A stretch of 64,000 bases of DNA from Halomonas organivorans (GTDB taxonomy: Bacteria > Pseudomonadota > Gammaproteobacteria > Pseudomonadales > Halomonadaceae). This document shows, piece by piece, positions 53,340 through 64,000 of this stretch. The stretch spans positions 1 through 64,000 of the forward strand of contig NZ_JACHXM010000007.1 in assembly GCF_014192055.1 (NCBI RefSeq), in the 5' to 3' direction. The position numbers and the translations under genes are program-made. The number at the start of each line of letters is the position of its first letter. Position 1 is the first letter of the stretch. The notes beneath the pieces were generated by a model. It had not been told where the DNA came from and made no database searches. It saw only the letters and a list, made by a program, of their open reading frames with translations.

Positions 53340-53552
53340 ATGAAAGTGCAGACCCGCCCCGAATGCCCCAAGTGTGGCAGCCGTGTGAAACGCTTCCCCC
53401 CGGGGCGCGAAGACCAGTATCACGTCTACTGCGACGGATGCGGCCATGATTTCGGCCGCTTCGACTACTTCCAGGCGCAGTTCCGTCATGTTCTCGATGA
53501 GCTCGAAGCCCACCTGAAGGAACACGAGCCCTCGAACAACGGCGCGCCCTGA
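53340..53552 (+). CDS. Small zinc-ribbon protein
   Basis: A 70-residue protein with two CxxC knuckles, CPKCGSR (about 9-12) and CDGCGHDF (about 31-34), then an acidic amphipathic helix (FQAQFRHVLDELEAHLKEHE). AAAGGAGAG about 6 bases before the ATG makes it a convincing gene. I do not recognise a named family and the partner is unknown; the layout resembles small nucleic-acid- or protein-binding zinc ribbons. It is convergent with purL. Confidence 0.8.
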   Translation: MKVQTRPECPKCGSRVKRFPPGREDQYHVYCDGCGHDFGRFDYFQAQFRHVLDELEAHLKEHEPSNNGAP

Positions 53553-53564
53553 TCCACCTCCGGA

Positions 53565-53594
53565 AACGAAAGCGCCCGGGCCATGCCCGGGCGC
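53565..53594 (-). terminator. Terminator after purL
   Basis: Perfect 10-bp arms GCGCCCGGGC / GCCCGGGCGC with a 3-base loop, 22 bases past the purL stop. On the minus strand it is followed by TTTCGTTT. It may also stop the convergent zinc-ribbon transcript. Confidence 0.75.
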
Positions 53595-53615
53595 CTCGCG
53601 TCACGGTATCCGGCC

Positions 53616-56600
53616 TCAGCCGAGCCAGGTCCGGGCGTTGCGGAACAGGCGCATCCAGGCTCCGTCCCGGGTCCACTCGGTGGGGCGCCAGGAGTTGGTC
53701 ACCGCACGCACCACACGCTCAGGGTGCGGCATCATGGCGGTCACGCGGCCGTCCGGCGTGGTCAGCCCGGTAATGCCCGAGGGCGAGCCGTTGGGGTTGG
53801 CCGGATACCGGGTGGTCACCTGGCCATAGTTGTCGGCATAGCGTAGCGCCACCTGGGCGCTGCTCTGGATGTTGCGCAGGTGGGCGCTGTCGCGGAACTC
53901 GGCGCGGCCCTCGCCGTGAGCCACGGCGATCGGCAGCAGCGAGCCCTGCATGCCGGACAACAGGATCGACGGGCTTTCCTCGACGCGCACCATGGCCACG
54001 CGGGCCTCGAACTGCTCGGATTCGTTGCGCACGAAACGCGGCCAAGCCTCGGCGCCGGGGATCAGCTCGCGGAGCTGGGCCAGCATCTGGCAGCCGTTGC
54101 ATACGCCCAGGGCGAAGCTGTCGTCGCGGCCGAAGAAGCCGGCGAACTGCTCGCGGGCCCGGTCGTTGAACAGGATCGACTTGGCCCAGCCGCCGCCGGC
54201 GCCCAGCACGTCGCCGTAGGAGAAGCCGCCACAGGCGACCAGGCCCTTGAAGTCGTCCAGGCCGACGCGCCCTTCCAGGATATCGCTCATGTGCACGTCG
54301 ACGGCTTCGAAGCCGGCGTGGTCGAAGGCCCAGGCCATCTCCAGGTGGCCGTTGACGCCCTGCTCGCGCAGCACCGCCACCGCCGGCCTGGTGGTGTTGA
54401 CGAACGGTGCGGCGATGTCCTCGTTCACGTCGAAGCTCGGCTGGGCGGAGAGGCCCGGGTCGCGGCCGTCGAGCAGGCCGTCGAACTCGCTCTTGGCGCA
54501 CTCGGCGTTGTCGCGCAGCGCCTGCATCCGGTAGCTGGTCTCGCTCCAGGTGCGCTGGGCCAGCAGTCGGGTGGTCTCGAGCAGCGGCTCTTCGAACAGG
54601 GTCACGCGCACCTGGTCGTCGTAACGCGGCCGGGCGATCACACCACAGGTCTCGATCCCGGCGCCGGCGAACTGCGCCAGCACCTCTTCGGTGTGCTCGC
54701 GGGCCACCTGGATCACCGCACCGAGCTCCTCGGCGAACAGCGCGTTGAAGGCCTCGGGAGTCTCGTCGATCAGCCAGTCGAGCTTGATCTCCAGGCCGGC
54801 ATGGGCGGCGAAGGCCATCTCCAGCAGGGTGACCAGCAGGCCGCCGTCGCTGCGATCGTGGTAGGCCAGCAGCTTGCCGTCGGCGTTGAGCCCCTGGATC
54901 ACCGAGAAGAACGCCTTGAGATCCTCCGGATCGTCCAGGTCCGGGCACTCGTCGCCTACCTGCCCGTAGACCTGGGCCAGCGCCGAGCCGCCCAGGCGAT
55001 TCTTGCCGCCGCCCAGGTCGATCAGGATCAGGTCCGATTCGTCCTGCTCCAGGTTGATCTGCGGGGTCAGCGTCTTCATCGCATCGGTGACCGGGGCGAA
55101 GCCGGTGGTCACCAGCGACAGCGGCGCAGTGACGCTCTTCTCCTCGTCTTCACCCTGGTCATTCTCTTGCTGCCAGGCGGTGCGCATGGACATGGAGTCC
55201 TTGCCCACCGGCACGGCGATGCCCAGTGCCGGGCACAGATCCATGCCCACGGCGTGGACGGCGTCGTAAAGCGCCTGGTTCTCGCCCGGGTGGCTGGCCG
55301 CGCTCATCCAGTTGGCGGAGAGCTTGATGTCGCCGAGCTTGGCGATCGGCGCCGCGGCCAGGTTGGTGATGGTCTCGGCCACCGCCAGGCGGGCGCTGGC
55401 CGCCGGGTCGATCAGCGCAACCGGCGGCCGCTCGCCCATGGCCATGGCCTCGCCGGCATGGGTGTCGAAGGTCGCGGTGGTCACCGCCACGTCGGCCACC
55501 GGCACCTGCCAGGGGCCGACCATCTGGTCGCGGGCCACCTGCCCGGTGATCGAGCGGTCGCCGATGGTGATCAGGAAGTTCTTGGAAGCCACCGTGGGCA
55601 GGCTCAGCACCCGGTCCATGGCCTCGCGCAGATCCAGATTGTCGAGCATGATGCCCGGCAGCTCGCGGCTCTCGCGAGTGAACTCGCGGGTCATCTTGGG
55701 CGGCTTGCCGAACAGCACGCTCATCGGCAGGTCGACCGGCCTGGAATCGAAATGGCCGTCGCGGACCTCCAGATGGTGGGCCTCGGTAGCCTCGCCGACC
55801 ACCGAATAGGGGCAGCGCTCACGAGCGCACAGGGCGTCGAAGGTGTCGAGATCCTGCGGGGCCACGGCGAGCACGTAGCGCTCCTGGGCCTCGTTGCACC
55901 AGATCTCCAGCGGGCTCATGCCCGGCTCGGCGTTGGGCACCTCGCGCAGCTCGAAGCGCCCGCCGCGCTCGCCGTCCTTGACCAGTTCCGGCAGCGCGTT
56001 GGACAGCCCGCCGGCGCCCACGTCGTGGATGAAGCGGATCGGGTTGTCGTCACCCAGCGCCCAGCAGCGGTCGATGACCTCCTGGACGCGGCGCTCGATC
56101 TCGGGGTTGTCGCGCTGCACCGAGGCGAAATCCAGGTCGGCGCTGGAGGTGCCCGAGGCCATGGAGGAAGCCGCGCCGCCGCCCAGGCCGATCAGCATCG
56201 CCGGACCGCCCATCACGATCAGCTTGCCGCCCACCGGGATCTCGCCCTTCTGGACGTGCCCCTCGCGGATGTTGCCGTAACCGCCGGCAAGCATGATCGG
56301 CTTGTGGAAGCCGCGGCGCTCGACGCCGTCGGCCCCCAGGGCATCCTGCTCGTAGCTGCGGAAGTAGCCGGCCAGGTTGGGGCGGCCGAACTCGTTGTTG
56401 AAGGCCGCCCCGCCGATCGGCCCCTCGAGCATGATCTCGAGCGCCGAGACGATGCGTTCGGGCTTGCCGTAGTCGAACGCCTCCCAGGGCTGGACGAACT
56501 CGGGGATGCGCAGGTTGGAGACGGTGAAACCGGTCAGGCCGGCCTTGGGCTTGCCGCCGATGCCGGTGGCCCCCTCGTCGCGGATCTCGCCGCCGGCGCC

Positions 56601-57551
56601 GGTGGCCGCACCCGGATGCGGGGCGATCGCCGTCGGGTGGTTGTGGGTCTCCACCTTCATCAGGATGTTGACCGACTCCCGGTGGGTGCCGTAGACGGCC
56701 TTCTCGGCGGCGGCACCGGTCAGCGGCGCGGCGAAGAAGCGCCCCGCCTCGCTGCCGCGGATCACCGCGGCGTTGTCGCTGTAGGCGGAGAGGATGTCGT
56801 CCGGTGAGGCCTCAAAGGTGTTCTTGATCATCTTGAACAGCGAGCGCGGCTGGGCCTCGCCGTCCACCACCCAGTCGGCGTTGAAGATCTTGTGACGACA
56901 GTGCTCGGAGTTCGCCTGGGCGAACATCATCAACTCGACGTCGGTGGGGTTGCGCGCGAGCCCCTGGAACGCCTCGCAGAGATAGTCGATCTCATCCTCG
57001 GCGAGCGCCAGGCCGAGGGCGACGTTGGCCTCCTCCAGCGCCGGACGCCCGCCGCCGAGGATATCCACCTGACCCAGCGGTGCCGGCTGGTGATGGGCAA
57101 ACAGCCGAGCGGCATCGGAGGCGTCGAACAGCACCGTTTCGGTCATGCGATCGTGGAGCGCAGCGACGACGGCCTCATAGGCCTCCTCGGAAAGCTCACC
57201 GGCGAAGCGCACCCGATAGGCGATACCGCGCTCCAGGCGGCGCACCCGAGCAAGGCCGCAGTTGCGGGCGATGTCGGTGGCCTTGGACGACCAGGGGGAC
57301 TGGGTGCCGATGCGCGGCACCACCAGGAACAGGCGACCATCGTCCTGGGCACCGGTGTCATGAGCCGGCCCGTAATCCAGCAGCCGCTCGAGCAGGCGCA
57401 GGTCCTCTCCGCCAAGCTCCCCCTCGTGGTCGACGAAGTGCACATAGTCGGCGCCGAGCGCCTCGACCTGGGGAGCCACGGCGTGCAACGCTTCGAGCAG
57501 CTTGGCATGACGGAAGGCGGATAGGGCGGGCGCGCCACGCAGTTCGAGCAT
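53616..57551 (-). CDS. purL: Phosphoribosylformylglycinamidine synthase PurL
   Basis: Large single-chain FGAM synthase of purine synthesis, 1311 residues (E. coli 1295). The N-terminal linker domain is followed by the two AIRS-like halves, with [14 protein letters not shown] near 225-238 and [20 protein letters not shown]. The C-terminal glutaminase domain has nucleophile C1151 in GVCNGCQML and [14 protein letters not shown] precedes the ATG. It is divergent from mltF, as in E. coli, across 166 bases. Confidence 0.97.
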   Translation of the reverse strand: MLELRGAPALSAFRHAKLLEALHAVAPQVEALGADYVHFVDHEGELGGEDLRLLERLLDYGPAHDTGAQDDGRLFLVVPRIGTQSPWSSKATDIARNCGLARVRRLERGIAYRVRFAGELSEEAYEAVVAALHDRMTETVLFDASDAARLFAHHQPAPLGQVDILGGGRPALEEANVALGLALAEDEIDYLCEAFQGLARNPTDVELMMFAQANSEHCRHKIFNADWVVDGEAQPRSLFKMIKNTFEASPDDILSAYSDNAAVIRGSEAGRFFAAPLTGAAAEKAVYGTHRESVNILMKVETHNHPTAIAPHPGAATGAGGEIRDEGATGIGGKPKAGLTGFTVSNLRIPEFVQPWEAFDYGKPERIVSALEIMLEGPIGGAAFNNEFGRPNLAGYFRSYEQDALGADGVERRGFHKPIMLAGGYGNIREGHVQKGEIPVGGKLIVMGGPAMLIGLGGGAASSMASGTSSADLDFASVQRDNPEIERRVQEVIDRCWALGDDNPIRFIHDVGAGGLSNALPELVKDGERGGRFELREVPNAEPGMSPLEIWCNEAQERYVLAVAPQDLDTFDALCARERCPYSVVGEATEAHHLEVRDGHFDSRPVDLPMSVLFGKPPKMTREFTRESRELPGIMLDNLDLREAMDRVLSLPTVASKNFLITIGDRSITGQVARDQMVGPWQVPVADVAVTTATFDTHAGEAMAMGERPPVALIDPAASARLAVAETITNLAAAPIAKLGDIKLSANWMSAASHPGENQALYDAVHAVGMDLCPALGIAVPVGKDSMSMRTAWQQENDQGEDEEKSVTAPLSLVTTGFAPVTDAMKTLTPQINLEQDESDLILIDLGGGKNRLGGSALAQVYGQVGDECPDLDDPEDLKAFFSVIQGLNADGKLLAYHDRSDGGLLVTLLEMAFAAHAGLEIKLDWLIDETPEAFNALFAEELGAVIQVAREHTEEVLAQFAGAGIETCGVIARPRYDDQVRVTLFEEPLLETTRLLAQRTWSETSYRMQALRDNAECAKSEFDGLLDGRDPGLSAQPSFDVNEDIAAPFVNTTRPAVAVLREQGVNGHLEMAWAFDHAGFEAVDVHMSDILEGRVGLDDFKGLVACGGFSYGDVLGAGGGWAKSILFNDRAREQFAGFFGRDDSFALGVCNGCQMLAQLRELIPGAEAWPRFVRNESEQFEARVAMVRVEESPSILLSGMQGSLLPIAVAHGEGRAEFRDSAHLRNIQSSAQVALRYADNYGQVTTRYPANPNGSPSGITGLTTPDGRVTAMMPHPERVVRAVTNSWRPTEWTRDGAWMRLFRNARTWLG

Positions 57552-57717
57552 ATCCTGGGGCCTCTGAAACTAGCAGAATGCAGTAAAGACGGGGGCCGCG
57601 GCCGGCGGCAATGAGCGCACATGATACTGGAAAGCGCCGGCCGCGAGAAATCGGCGTGGATGACAGCCGTCGAGGGGCTGGGTAAGGTGGCACCACTCAT
57701 CGCATCCTGACATCACT

Positions 57718-59181
57718 ATGCTGTCATCCTTGCTCGATCACCTCCGTCGCCGGCGGCGAGGCTACGCGGCCCTCTGCGTGCTGCTGGGGCTTTGGCTGTT
57801 TACCGACCGACCGAACCGCACTCCCGGGCCACTGCTCGAGGACGTGCTGGCACGGGATTTCCTGAGCATCCAGACGCGCAACACGCCCACCACCTACTAC
57901 GAGGGCCGCCAGGGCCCGACCGGCTTCGAGTACGAACTGATGCGACGCTTCGCCGACCATCTCGGCGTCAGCCTCAACCTCGACGCCGACCAGAACATCG
58001 ACGAAGTCCTCGAAGCGGTACGCGAGAAAGGCGACCTGGGCGCCGCGGCCTTGCCCCTGGACCCGACCCGTGACGGCTTGATGTACAGCCGGCCGATCAT
58101 GCCGCTGCAGCCCCTGCTGGTCTATCGCCGCGGCCTGCCGCCACCGAGCGAGCTCGACGATCTCGAGGGCCTGGAGATCGGCACGCTGAGCGGCACGGGG
58201 ACCGACCGGGTCATGCGCGAACTGCAGGACGAGCACCCCTGGCTGAGCTGGCAGGAATCCGACGACATCGAGGTCTCGGCGCTGCTTGGCCGGGTGGCCG
58301 ACGGATCGCTGGACGCCGCCGTGGTCTTCGAGCACCAGTTCCGCCTCAACCGGCTGTTCTTTCCTGAAGTCGAGGATGGCTTTCGGCTCGGTCGGCCGCT
58401 ATCGCTGGCCTGGGCCTTCCCCACCGGCCAGGGCCTGGGACTGCTGCGCGAAGCCAACCGCTTCCTCGACGGGCTGCAGGGCAACGGCCTGCTGACCCGC
58501 CTGGAGACCCGCTACCTGGGCCGCGACGACTATCTGGAATACGTCGGCGCCCGCACCTTCATCGGCCACGTCCACGAACGACTGCCGAAGTACGACAGCC
58601 TGTTCCGTGCCGCCGCCCGAGCCAGCGGCTTCGACTGGAAGCTGCTGGCGGCGGTGGGCTACCAGGAGTCCCACTGGCGTCCCGACGCCACCTCGCCTAC
58701 CGGGGTGCGCGGCATGATGATGCTGACCAACGCCACCGCCGCCGACCTCGCCGTCGACAACCGACTCGATCCGGCCCAGAGCATCGACGGCGGCGCCCGC
58801 TACCTGCGCGAGCTGAAGGAACGACTGCCTGCATCGATCACCGGGGAGGACCGTTTGTTCATGGCCTTGGCCGCCTATAACGTGGGCCTGGGCCACCTCT
58901 ATGACGCCCGCCGCATCGCCGAGATGCGCGGCGGCGATCCCGATGCCTGGCGCGATGTCCGCGAGGCTCTGCCGCTGCTGCAACAGCGCGAATGGCACAG
59001 CAAGACCCGCTACGGCTATGCTCGCGGCGGTGAGCCGGTGATCTATGTTCGCAACGTCCGCCGCTACTACGAGATCCTCGCCTATGTGGACCGCAGCCGA
59101 CAGCAATTCCACCAGCTCAACGCCCGGCGATCGCTGTCCGAGGAGGATGGCCTCTTCGACCGGGTCCCGCCGAGCGGTTGA
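57718..59181 (+). CDS. mltF: Membrane-bound lytic murein transglycosylase F
   Basis: A 487-residue two-domain protein that cleaves peptidoglycan to 1,6-anhydro products, which AmpD (11593) later recycles. An N-terminal anchor (about 14-28) is followed by a solute-binding-protein-like regulatory domain (about 45-270) and an SLT domain (about 285-450) with catalytic E317 in [21 protein letters not shown]. The N-terminus has a signal/anchor rather than a lipobox. It is followed 9 bases later by the diguanylate cyclase. Confidence 0.93.
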   Translation: MLSSLLDHLRRRRRGYAALCVLLGLWLFTDRPNRTPGPLLEDVLARDFLSIQTRNTPTTYYEGRQGPTGFEYELMRRFADHLGVSLNLDADQNIDEVLEAVREKGDLGAAALPLDPTRDGLMYSRPIMPLQPLLVYRRGLPPPSELDDLEGLEIGTLSGTGTDRVMRELQDEHPWLSWQESDDIEVSALLGRVADGSLDAAVVFEHQFRLNRLFFPEVEDGFRLGRPLSLAWAFPTGQGLGLLREANRFLDGLQGNGLLTRLETRYLGRDDYLEYVGARTFIGHVHERLPKYDSLFRAAARASGFDWKLLAAVGYQESHWRPDATSPTGVRGMMMLTNATAADLAVDNRLDPAQSIDGGARYLRELKERLPASITGEDRLFMALAAYNVGLGHLYDARRIAEMRGGDPDAWRDVREALPLLQQREWHSKTRYGYARGGEPVIYVRNVRRYYEILAYVDRSRQQFHQLNARRSLSEEDGLFDRVPPSG

Positions 59182-59190
59182 GGGCCGAGC

Positions 59191-62592
<3,402 letters not shown>

Positions 62593-62636
62593 TCACCGGA
62601 ACACCGGCGACTAACGCCCTGCCTACCTTGAAAATA

Positions 62637-62663
62637 GCGGCGACCTTTGCAGACGGTCGCCGC
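62637..62663. promoter_or_regulatory. Hairpin in the tesB to DmdA-like interval
   Basis: GCGGCGACC and GGTCGCCGC pair around a 9-base loop, about 105 bases after tesB and 100 bases before the next gene. It may end the tesB transcript or lie in the leader of the downstream gene. No T-tract follows. Confidence 0.4.
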
Positions 62664-62764
62664 CGCGCGGGTCAGGATCGAGGGTGCCTCGTCGACGGTC
62701 CCGAATGGCCGCCTATCGCCCCTCGCTGCCCCTATGGCAACGAACGGGCGAGGAGTGCCGAGCC

Positions 62765-64000
62765 ATGTCCCATCGAGCGAACGTGAACTACCAGGATTCC
62801 ATCGACCAGAGCGACCGTCTGGTGCCGGTCAACCTGCGCCAGAGCGGCGACCCGGGCATCCAGATGCTGATCTCCAACCGCGTGCGCAAGTCGCCCTACT
62901 GGCACCTCTCGGTCGAAGCCGGCTGCTGGAAGGCCACCGTCTACAACCGCATGTACCATCCACGCGCCTACGTGCGCCCCGAAGACGGCGGGGCCATGGA
63001 GGAATACCGCGCGCTGGTCAACGACGTCACCCTGTGGAACGTCGCCGTCGAGCGACCGATACGCGTCAAGGGGCCCGATGCCGAGGCCTTCTGCAACTAC
63101 GTCTGCACCCGCGACGTGACCCGGGTTCCGCCGATGATGGGACGTTACGTGGTGCTCTGCGACGAGCAGGGCCACGTGCTCAACGACCCGGTGATGCTGC
63201 GCGTGGCCGAGGACGAGTTCTGGTTCACCATCAGCGATTCCGACCTGGCCTACTGGTTCAAGGGCATCAATCACGGGCTGCGCTACGACGTGACCATCGA
63301 CGAGATCGACGTCAGCCCGCTGCAGGTGCAGGGCCCGAAGTCCGAGGACCTGATCGCCGACCTGGTCGGCGAAGCCGTGCGCGAGGTGCCCTACTACGGT
63401 CTGATGGCAGGCACCATCGAGGGGGCCGAGGTGCTGATTTCCCAGACCGGCTTCTCCGGCGAGAAGGGCTACGAGGTCTATGCCTTCGACTCCAGCCTGC
63501 ATGCCGAGACCGTCTGGAACGCCATCCTCGCCAAGGGCGAGAAATACGGCCTCAAGGTCATCGCCCCGGCCCACCACCGGCGCATCGCCGCCGGCATCCT
63601 CTCCTACGGCCAGGATCTGGATCACGAGACCAATCCCTTCCAGTGCAATCTCGGCCACATGGTCCCCAAGGCCAAGGAGGCGGACTATATCGGCCGCGAC
63701 GCCCTGGAGCGTACCCGCGAACTGGTCCAGCAAGGCACACCGCCCTTCACCCACCAACTGGTGGGGCTCAAGCTCGGCGGTCGCCCCATCGAGGACTATG
63801 CGCCGGATTTCTGGCTGGTCGGCCCGGATGCCGATAGCGCCCCCAGCGGATGGATCACCTCGCCCTGGTACTCCCCCGAGCTCGGCACCAACATCGCCAT
63901 GGCCTACGTGCCGGTGGCGTCGGCGGTGGTCGGGACCGTGCTGGTGGCCTGGCTGCCCGACGAGTTCCTCGACATCCCCGGCCAGCCGGTCGACGCCGTG
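62765..64000 (+). CDS. DmdA/GcvT-like tetrahydrofolate-dependent methyltransferase (3'-truncated by window edge)
   Basis: An open frame of 412 codons runs past the right edge without a stop. I translated it from the ATG at 62765 (GAGGAG upstream). It has a GcvT fold with segments shared with dimethylsulfoniopropionate demethylase DmdA: ISNRVRKSPYW, VYNRMYHPRAY, LWNVAVERPIRVKGPDAEAF, LNDPVMLRVAEDEFWFTISDSDL, VSPLQVQGPKS and GFSGEKGYEVY. The likely reaction is transfer of a methyl group to tetrahydrofolate. The substrate could be DMSP, another methylated osmolyte or an aryl methyl ether. Classical GcvT is less likely, given the N-terminal extension. Confidence 0.75.
   Translation, partial: MSHRANVNYQDSIDQSDRLVPVNLRQSGDPGIQMLISNRVRKSPYWHLSVEAGCWKATVYNRMYHPRAYVRPEDGGAMEEYRALVNDVTLWNVAVERPIRVKGPDAEAFCNYVCTRDVTRVPPMMGRYVVLCDEQGHVLNDPVMLRVAEDEFWFTISDSDLAYWFKGINHGLRYDVTIDEIDVSPLQVQGPKSEDLIADLVGEAVREVPYYGLMAGTIEGAEVLISQTGFSGEKGYEVYAFDSSLHAETVWNAILAKGEKYGLKVIAPAHHRRIAAGILSYGQDLDHETNPFQCNLGHMVPKAKEADYIGRDALERTRELVQQGTPPFTHQLVGLKLGGRPIEDYAPDFWLVGPDADSAPSGWITSPWYSPELGTNIAMAYVPVASAVVGTVLVAWLPDEFLDIPGQPVDAV

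Noticed and set aside
53880-56807. 975-codon open frame antisense to purL
   Set aside because: A shadow of a GC-rich gene. purL on the other strand is complete with catalytic residues.

Overview
The window is GC-rich (roughly two thirds G+C by eye), densely packed gammaproteobacterial chromosome. Gene content and order point to a member of the Halomonadaceae or a close relative, which is an inference from synteny and protein style. Supporting signs are the divergent ampD/nadC pair, the dapA-bamC-MBL-purC and M48 protease/TusA/perM/bcp blocks also seen in Pseudomonas, the purL/mltF/tadA neighbourhood, and acidic proteins. I see no rRNA, prophage, transposase, integrase or CRISPR array.

Layout. 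1-225: end of an intergenic AGCTGGA repeat element. 225-14450: housekeeping genes: clsB-like cardiolipin synthase, plsB, rsmJ, tsaB, adk, aceF, aceE, ampD, nadC, a GNAT acetyltransferase and trmO. 14490-24504: an accessory catabolic cluster on the minus strand. In transcription order it reads large molybdopterin subunit, FAD subunit, 2Fe-2S subunit, acyl-CoA ligase, crotonase-fold hydrolase, BenE-type transporter, XdhC factor and AraC-type regulator. The first five match the hmfABCDE order of 2-furoate degradation. 24752-31938: purC, MBL hydrolase, bamC, dapA, bcp, perM, a TusA-like protein and bepA. 31936-32135: a second copy of the AGCTGGA element. 32164-38496: nadA, two identical tRNA-Lys genes, rluB, scpB, scpA and radD. 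38564-52540: a complete E. coli-type (type II) cellulose locus, bcsEFG divergent from bcsRQABZC. 52610-64000: an AmiS/UreI-family membrane protein, a small zinc-ribbon protein, purL, mltF, a membrane diguanylate cyclase, tadA, tesB and the 5' part of a DmdA/GcvT-like methyltransferase that runs off the right edge.

How the genes fit together. The accessory cluster would import furoate, activate it as 2-furoyl-CoA, hydroxylate it with a molybdenum enzyme and release 2-oxoglutarate to the TCA cycle. XdhC would mature the molybdenum cofactor and the AraC protein would be the likely regulator. The cellulose locus encodes the synthase (BcsA/B), export pore (BcsC), endoglucanase (BcsZ), c-di-GMP sensors (BcsE and the BcsA PilZ domain) and phosphoethanolamine decoration (BcsG/F). 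A diguanylate cyclase lies 6.6 kb further on. NadA and NadC supply two steps of NAD synthesis, TsaB and TrmO act on the same modified tRNA base (t6A37), and PurC and PurL serve purine synthesis.

Starts were chosen from homology, Shine-Dalgarno fit and gene overlaps. No searches were run, so all family assignments rest on motifs read from the sequence.
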